Below are positions 58,935 to 64,000 of a stretch of DNA of 64,000 nt, one piece after another (positions within the stretch are counted from its first letter, which is position 1; the number at the start of each line of letters is the position of its first letter). The translations under genes were made by a program, and so were the position numbers. This stretch comes from Ulva prolifera. Lineage: Eukaryota > Chlorophyta > Ulvophyceae > Ulvales > Ulvaceae. The notes under the pieces are model-generated. The model was not told the origin of the DNA and ran no database searches. It saw only the letters and a program-made list of their open reading frames with translations. Location of the stretch: positions 9,533,836-9,597,835 of the forward strand of contig CM041198.1 of NCBI GenBank assembly GCA_023078555.1. The letters run 5' to 3'.

Positions 58935-60896
58935 GCTTGATCTTGGTGATATCGTTGCGATTTTAGCAGTCCGAAAGCACTTCGTATCCAAAGTCAAGGT
59001 TTGCAGTTAGCCGTGCGACAACGACAAGGCAAGACAGACACGTTAAGAAGCCAGCACTGCATATTTACTCCGCAATCCGTGTTGTCATGCCTCTCGGAGC
59101 TTCGCTTGCAATTTCACAGTAGGAAATTGCACACGCACAAACCGCAAAGATTTGCAGCAAGCATGTGTGCAAAAGTGGTGGACCCTTTGAAGCCGCCGTG
59201 TGAATTTGAATGAACATCGCGTCCAGACGCAGGTCGCGAGTGTCGAAAAATGTTGCGACATGCATATGTCCACCTGTAGCCACAGTACACTTCGAGGACC
59301 TAGCGCGGCACCATAATTATGGACAGACCCAGCCCTGAACACGTAGCTGAGATTTAAAATTCGCAACGGTCTGTAAGTGATTACCTGTGTTACGTTGGGT
59401 CTGACCAGTTCACCAATGCGTGCGCCCACAACATTCAAGCGTCGGCGATGCATGCAAGCGCATCTTGCGTACTTTTGACTTTGACGTTGATATCAATTGC
59501 GCCCTGTAGTCAATTGCCTGTCTCATGAAGAATTCCTATGCCAGCAGGTCTGTCTCGGACCTCCGCACACACGTAATCCATCACGCTAGTTTGTGCGAGC
59601 GCTGTGAATGCAACGGGTATCTTTGTCTTTGGCTGAAAATAGCATGGGTCATGGCGCGAAGCAAATCAACTGCCTGTACTGTATGATGCACCAGCGACGC
59701 CACAACTCCCTGGCTATTGGAACAGCATACTCCTGCTCCCGGCGCGACTTGCGATCAGACATCGCGCCGTGCAAGAGCATGGTTAATTTTGCGCGCCCGC
59801 ATTGAATTCGAGCGCTCTGATTCAGGCCCTACAGCGAACCTCATCTTGTCCACATTCGGGCATGAGCGCATTTCAGGACTGTGCAACGAGTGCAAAAGCA
59901 GGCCACATGCCGTATTTGTGATTTCCTGCAGTCAGGCACTATATATGGATATCCCACCTAGACCCACAGCGCACCTCGGTGCATGGCCGTCCAACAGCGA
60001 ACGGGTAGCATAATTCCCTTGTATCAAAAGGCGATCGTGCGTGGCAAGCAGAGGCACTGTTAATTCATGGTATAGTTTGAGCGCTGACATCGCCCCCTAG
60101 CAGATGAGGGATAGATCCCCATGGGATCAACACTCCCATGCAGGCCCTGTAGCTGCACTTCTGTCCTGAGCTTGGCTCTGCGTCAATAGATGCTGACTTC
60201 CTTCAGTGTGGCGCACTGGAGACGGGGGAGCTGTTTGCATTCCTTGTCTGATATGGGGCCAGGCACACGCTCCCGGTCATGCGCTAATCTGGCCAGTACA
60301 TGCTTGTCTTGCTGGGTGAGCCGGCCATGCATGAGGCCTCATGAGGACGTCCCGTTAGTCAGCTTGTGTGTACGTTTGCGTACCTGGCCACGGATATTCA
60401 GTGGGCGGCGCTGACGAGCAGCCGGACTCCCGGTCGCATCCTGCGTCCCACATGAATCTGTGCTGGGTGTTCACATTTTCACAGCAGCGTTCCAGTTCGT
60501 GCAGATGAGTTCAACCTGAAGAACTTCACGTAAAACTAGGCAAAATACACCGCGGCCTGCCTGAGGGCAATATAGGTCTGTGCAACACCCAATTGTGCAC
60601 ACCACCATGCGCGTGACTTGGTGCCGCTGCACGATTGACGCCCACATGCAGTGTCCTCATTGTTCACAAAACGCAGAGGCAATGATCAACACAGTGACCG
60701 GGCTGCTGATGCCAGCATCAGCACAGTTGGCGGCTCTGCACATCTGCCTCCATCCCCGGGAGGGTCAGCTATCAGGCAGAGGGTCAGCTGCACGGTATGC
60801 GTTGCAGAACTACCTGCCGCTTTCAGAGCAGCCAAATCATGCAGCCTATGCAGAAGCCTATATTCTTACAGACAATCAGCGGCAATATAGAGATCC
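58935..60896. other. Upstream of MET1; mostly unassigned
   Basis: Includes the MET1 promoter side. A short minus-strand stretch (about 60,190-60,340) translates as RLTQQDKHVLARLAHDRERV and looks protein-like, but it is too short to assign and may be a retroelement fragment. Nothing else is recognised. Confidence 0.4.
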
Positions 60897-61646
60897 TCAA
60901 GGTGTACCGGCATGCTGCCACTGGCATCCACCACAGTACTGTGGCTGCGGCCAGCACTGCATGTCTAGCATCTCAGGCACCAGTTTGGGGTGCGAGCCAA
61001 CAACGCTGAGGATGTACAGCACAGCGTACCAGATCAGATTCCCAGCGAACGGCCACAGCAAACCGCGTTGGACTTGCTCTTGAGGCTTCCAGGCACCCTC
61101 CTGGACGTCACCAGAAGCCCTCAGACCTATGCAGATTTTTCGCGCCAACAGCAAATCGAGTTCCAGATTGATCTGCTTCAAGCTACATTCGAACGGGCCA
61201 ATCTCCCAAGATTCCCACTGGTGCATTGCTTTCGAAGCAGGCATTGGCATATGATCACCACTGGGCGTGTATGATTGATAAATTTCGGCGGCGAGACCCT
61301 CGCCCACCTGATTCAGCTGCACTTGTCGATCCCATTCCCAGACATGGTGAGGTACTTAGACTTGGCACCTAGACAGGGTACCTTAACATGGCTGTGCCGC
61401 AGAGCCCTGCCGCAAAGAGGCAGCCAGCCATGCACGCTTCAGTTCCTGTGCTAGGGTGCCATCCGCTTTCGTTTCACAAATGTATGCTGCATCTTCATAT
61501 GACATGTAACATCTCTCAGGTGCAGCCAGTACAGGAGCTGTATGGAGCTCAAATTCGTGTATACATGGTGCATCGCCTGGCTGTAGGCGCGAGGCCAACC
61601 CCAAGACTGCTGCAATGCCCAATTGGCTCAGCAAATGAGCTTGCAA
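60897..61646 (-). CDS. Possible unrecognised gene fragments
   Basis: Two adjacent minus-strand frames look weakly protein-like. One (61,646-61,383) includes RCYMSYEDAAYICETKADG. The other (61,322-60,897) includes VGEGLAAEIYQSYTPSGDH and a hydrophobic stretch, LLWPFAGNLIWYAVLYILSV. They could be exons of one membrane-associated protein, but no splice join or family is convincing. Confidence 0.25.
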
Positions 61647-62000
61647 TGCTATTATGTACTTGCCGAATTGTCAGTCAGCAAGCCTTATCGCAAGTCGGAC
61701 TTACGAGATCGGGGTCGTCCAGTCTCGAGAGGGGCCAGACTCCTATTGTGTGGTGTGTTGGCACCCTGCGCGTGCCGGGGGGCGATGTGCTTTGCGGCCT
61801 CAGTGGCGGGCGGGGATTCGATGCGGCCGTGCAGCGCTGCTGGGGGCTGGAGTGGCTCTTGCAAGCACAATGTCAGAGAGGCAGTAGTACCACAGGAACT
61901 GCGCGCACGATGAGAATGGGAAATCTACACACGCAAGTCACCGCTGCCACTCCATACAGAACAGAAAGTATACACTGCGACCCGTCAACACCACCGGCAC
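61647..62000. other. No gene recognised
   Basis: Short overlapping frames only, adjoining the distal end of repeat copy E. Confidence 0.4.
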
Positions 62001-62770
62001 ACTCCAGCACCCCCACATATCCACACTGCTTGCTGTGACCCACCAGGTGCACACTGCTGCCCCGCTGATGGCACGCCATGCGGGCAGGGCAGTCTTGATG
62101 GCACTCACGGTCCTGTGCAATGACCCCTCGCCACTCACTGGCCAACCAGCCAGAGTGGCAAGCCGTCCGACGCGTCCCTGCTGTACCCCATTCGGCTTCG
62201 AGCGCCACCGCTTTGACGGCTGCCGTGCGCCCTCAAGGGCGCGGTCGCCTTTGCCTGCGGCCGGGATGTCCGGGCGCAGCCCCGGCACACCGCTGCGCGT
62301 GCTGTGGCTTGAGTGTGATTTTGCCTGGGTATGCTAGGTGGTGGCGGTGATCCTGGGGTGATGTGCCGCGCAGGGGAGGCCCTGTTTGTTGGTGGGTGTT
62401 TGTTTGGGACGACTTGGGATGTGGGGGCTGGGGGGGCCCCCTGCATGTTGTGGGACCAGCGGCAGCCGGGCATTTGGGTTGTGCCACCTCCTCTGCGCTG
62501 AAGTTGGCGGGGTCAATCTGTGCGTTGCGGATGAGGGTGACCCGGGGCGTATGGGTGGGAGTAAGTGGATGTCTGTACATGTGTGCGCGTGCATGCCGGG
62601 TGGGCATGGAGTGTGTGGCGGGCCTGTTGTGCACGATGGCTGTGGATGTGTTTGACCTGCTGTGCCTGCATCCGCTGCTGGCGGTGGCGTTGGTGCTTCT
62701 GTTCCTGTGCAATGTCCTGGCACGCTACCGACTTCCCTGACTTTGTCCTTGTGACACAATCACAATCCAA
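62000..62770 (-). repeat. Dispersed repeat copy E (minus orientation)
   Basis: Read on the minus strand it begins GTCACAAGGACAAAGTCAGG with GTCGGTAGCGTGCCAG (about 62,717-62,757). It then has a CA-rich tract, a block at 62,440-62,500 (GGTGGCACAACCC, then GGGGGCCCCCCCAGCCCCC) matching copy C, and the distal core around 62,065-62,170 (TTGGCCAGTGAGTGGCGAGG, then GCGTGCCATCAGCGGGGCAG). It lies head to head with copy F, whose shared block starts about 80 bases away. Confidence 0.7.
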
Positions 62771-62799
62771 GGCGCACCTCTACACACGTACAAACAAAG

Positions 62800-63500
62800 C
62801 GTGGCATCTTAAGCAGGGATTGCTGTGCTTGGGTGGAGAGGCAGGTAGCACTGCCGAAACAGTGAGCAGCTCACGAACAGGGTCACCAGCTTGACACAAC
62901 AAACCCGAGGCACAGTCATCACCCCTGCAAAATGAGCAACATCCTAACAGCATCACCAAGCAAAACTCAGTGTGCCCCCACCGACACACACAAACACCAC
63001 CGCCCTGAAGCACTCACCTGCACACATGCAAACCCACCTGCGCACCCACCCACAAAAACGCACCCAGGTAGCCCCACAGCTGCGTCCAATGGCCCCACAC
63101 GAGACCGCCAAGCTTGGCTGCCTGACTGCGGGGGGCCGCAGCCCCGACAGCCGGCCCCGACCCTCCCGACACGCATCGGGAACAAAGCAGAGTCACCGCT
63201 TCGCAGCCCGCTCCGTCCGAAGCCTACACCAGGCTATGCCAAGGCTGGCCGGCCGTTGCGCAACGCACCCGCCACACGCAGCTTCAACCCACACCGCGCA
63301 TTGGGTAGAGCCGGGCGGCCAGAGTGGACGGGTGTATATGAAGGGCGCATGGCGGTGCGCTTGGGAGCGTGGCTGGGGTGGAGATTGTTCTACTTTGGCG
63401 GCAGTGCGTTGCGCCGTGTTACTGTGCCATGGCTGCGTGCTACCTGGCACTACTGTGCCATGCCTGCGTGCTACCTGGCCAATTTTGTCCTTTTAACATG
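62800..63500 (+). repeat. Dispersed repeat copy F (plus orientation)
   Basis: The block GAGAGGCAGGTAGCACTGCC lies at about 62,836-62,855. It is followed by a CA-rich tract (62,960-63,070) and a GC-rich block with GGGGGGCCGCAGCCCCGAC near 63,129-63,147, as in copies C-E. The distal core is not recognisable, so the copy is truncated or diverged. A short tandem duplication occurs at about 63,420-63,480: two copies of a phrase containing TGCGTGCTACCTGGC. Confidence 0.6.
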
Positions 63501-64000
63501 ATGGCAAAAATCTTGGCCAGATCGTCAGCCACAGGATCCGTTACACTGTATAGGAATCTGGAAGCCGAAGAAACGCGGACGACGTTGATGTTGGAACGGA
63601 TGCATCCCTAAGGGATCGGAGAACCCATCTGCCGATATCCGAAGACTTCTTTCGTATCTACTCGGGCGGTCCACAGTATGAATTCGTCACTGCTTCCACC
63701 GGCGACTTTGAATGCACCATGAAGTGGCGAGGTGGCCTGAATAAACGCCATGCAATGTGCAGTCCATCAAGCGTCAACGCGTGTGCCGTGTCCCCGCGAT
63801 GAATCGCTCCTCCCTTTTCTACATCGCAGAGTTATTCGTGGACGCAGGGACTTCGGAACATCCAGAACATCGGGAAGGTTAGCGCCAACCGGCACAAGCT
63901 CTAGGGCAATCATCTCTGCTCGATGCGTACCTTGGACGGCTCATTGCGCGGCTATACACAACGACATCAACAGATCTTGATCCTGAGGCAGTAATGGTGT
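63501..64000. other. No gene confirmed; possible partial gene at the window edge
   Basis: Weakly protein-like plus-strand stretches (for example FVTASTGDFECTMKWRGG at about 63,683-63,736) may be exons of a gene running off the window. No family is recognised. Confidence 0.3.

Overview
The window is nuclear DNA of a eukaryote, most likely a chlorophyte green alga; a trebouxiophyte-like genome of moderate GC is my best guess, not a proof. Genes are split by many short introns that mostly end in TGCAG and often start with GTGYG. Several proteins align along their length with plant-type families: a MET1/DNMT1 DNA methyltransferase, GCN1 (ILITHYIA), a PGSIP/IPUT1 glycosyltransferase, and a zeta-domain P-loop kinase. 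There are no operons, Shine-Dalgarno sites, CRISPR arrays or recognisable RNA genes.

Layout. 1-2,124: two degenerate copies of a dispersed repeat. 2,996-5,370 (+): GT8 glycosyltransferase with a multi-pass C-terminus. About 8,610-9,927 (-): unrecognised multi-pass membrane protein. 11,236-13,160 and 15,224-16,845 (both -): tandem glutathione S-transferase paralogues with the same intron plan. 17,473-18,763 (+): secretory SGNH/PC-esterase-like protein. 19,834-31,995 (-): GCN1, about 2,700 residues. 32,400-38,260: repeat-rich zone with reverse-transcriptase-type C-terminal remnants and repeat copies, interrupted by a TPRA1/CAND2-like membrane protein (35,375-36,550, +). 38,977-41,124 (-): soluble fumarate-reductase flavoprotein. 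42,794-43,883 (-): conserved 270-residue protein, possibly ciliary. 45,013-45,180: fold-back structure. 45,610-49,766 (+): zeta-type kinase-domain protein. 51,019-58,934 (-): maintenance DNA methyltransferase with an added N-terminal MBD-like domain. 59,000-64,000: weak fragments and an inverted pair of repeat copies.

The genes do not form one pathway. They are unlinked housekeeping functions: translational stress signalling (GCN1), epigenetic maintenance (MET1), Golgi sphingolipid glycosylation (GT8), redox and detoxification (GSTs, fumarate reductase) and cell-wall or glycan esterification (PC-esterase). The most interesting items are the MBD-like extension on the methyltransferase, three or more GC-AG introns (one splitting the methyltransferase cofactor-binding motif), a displaced catalytic serine in the PC-esterase, and the dispersed repeat family. 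Exon borders below were set by eye from splice sites, phase and family alignment; those marked approximate were not resolved.
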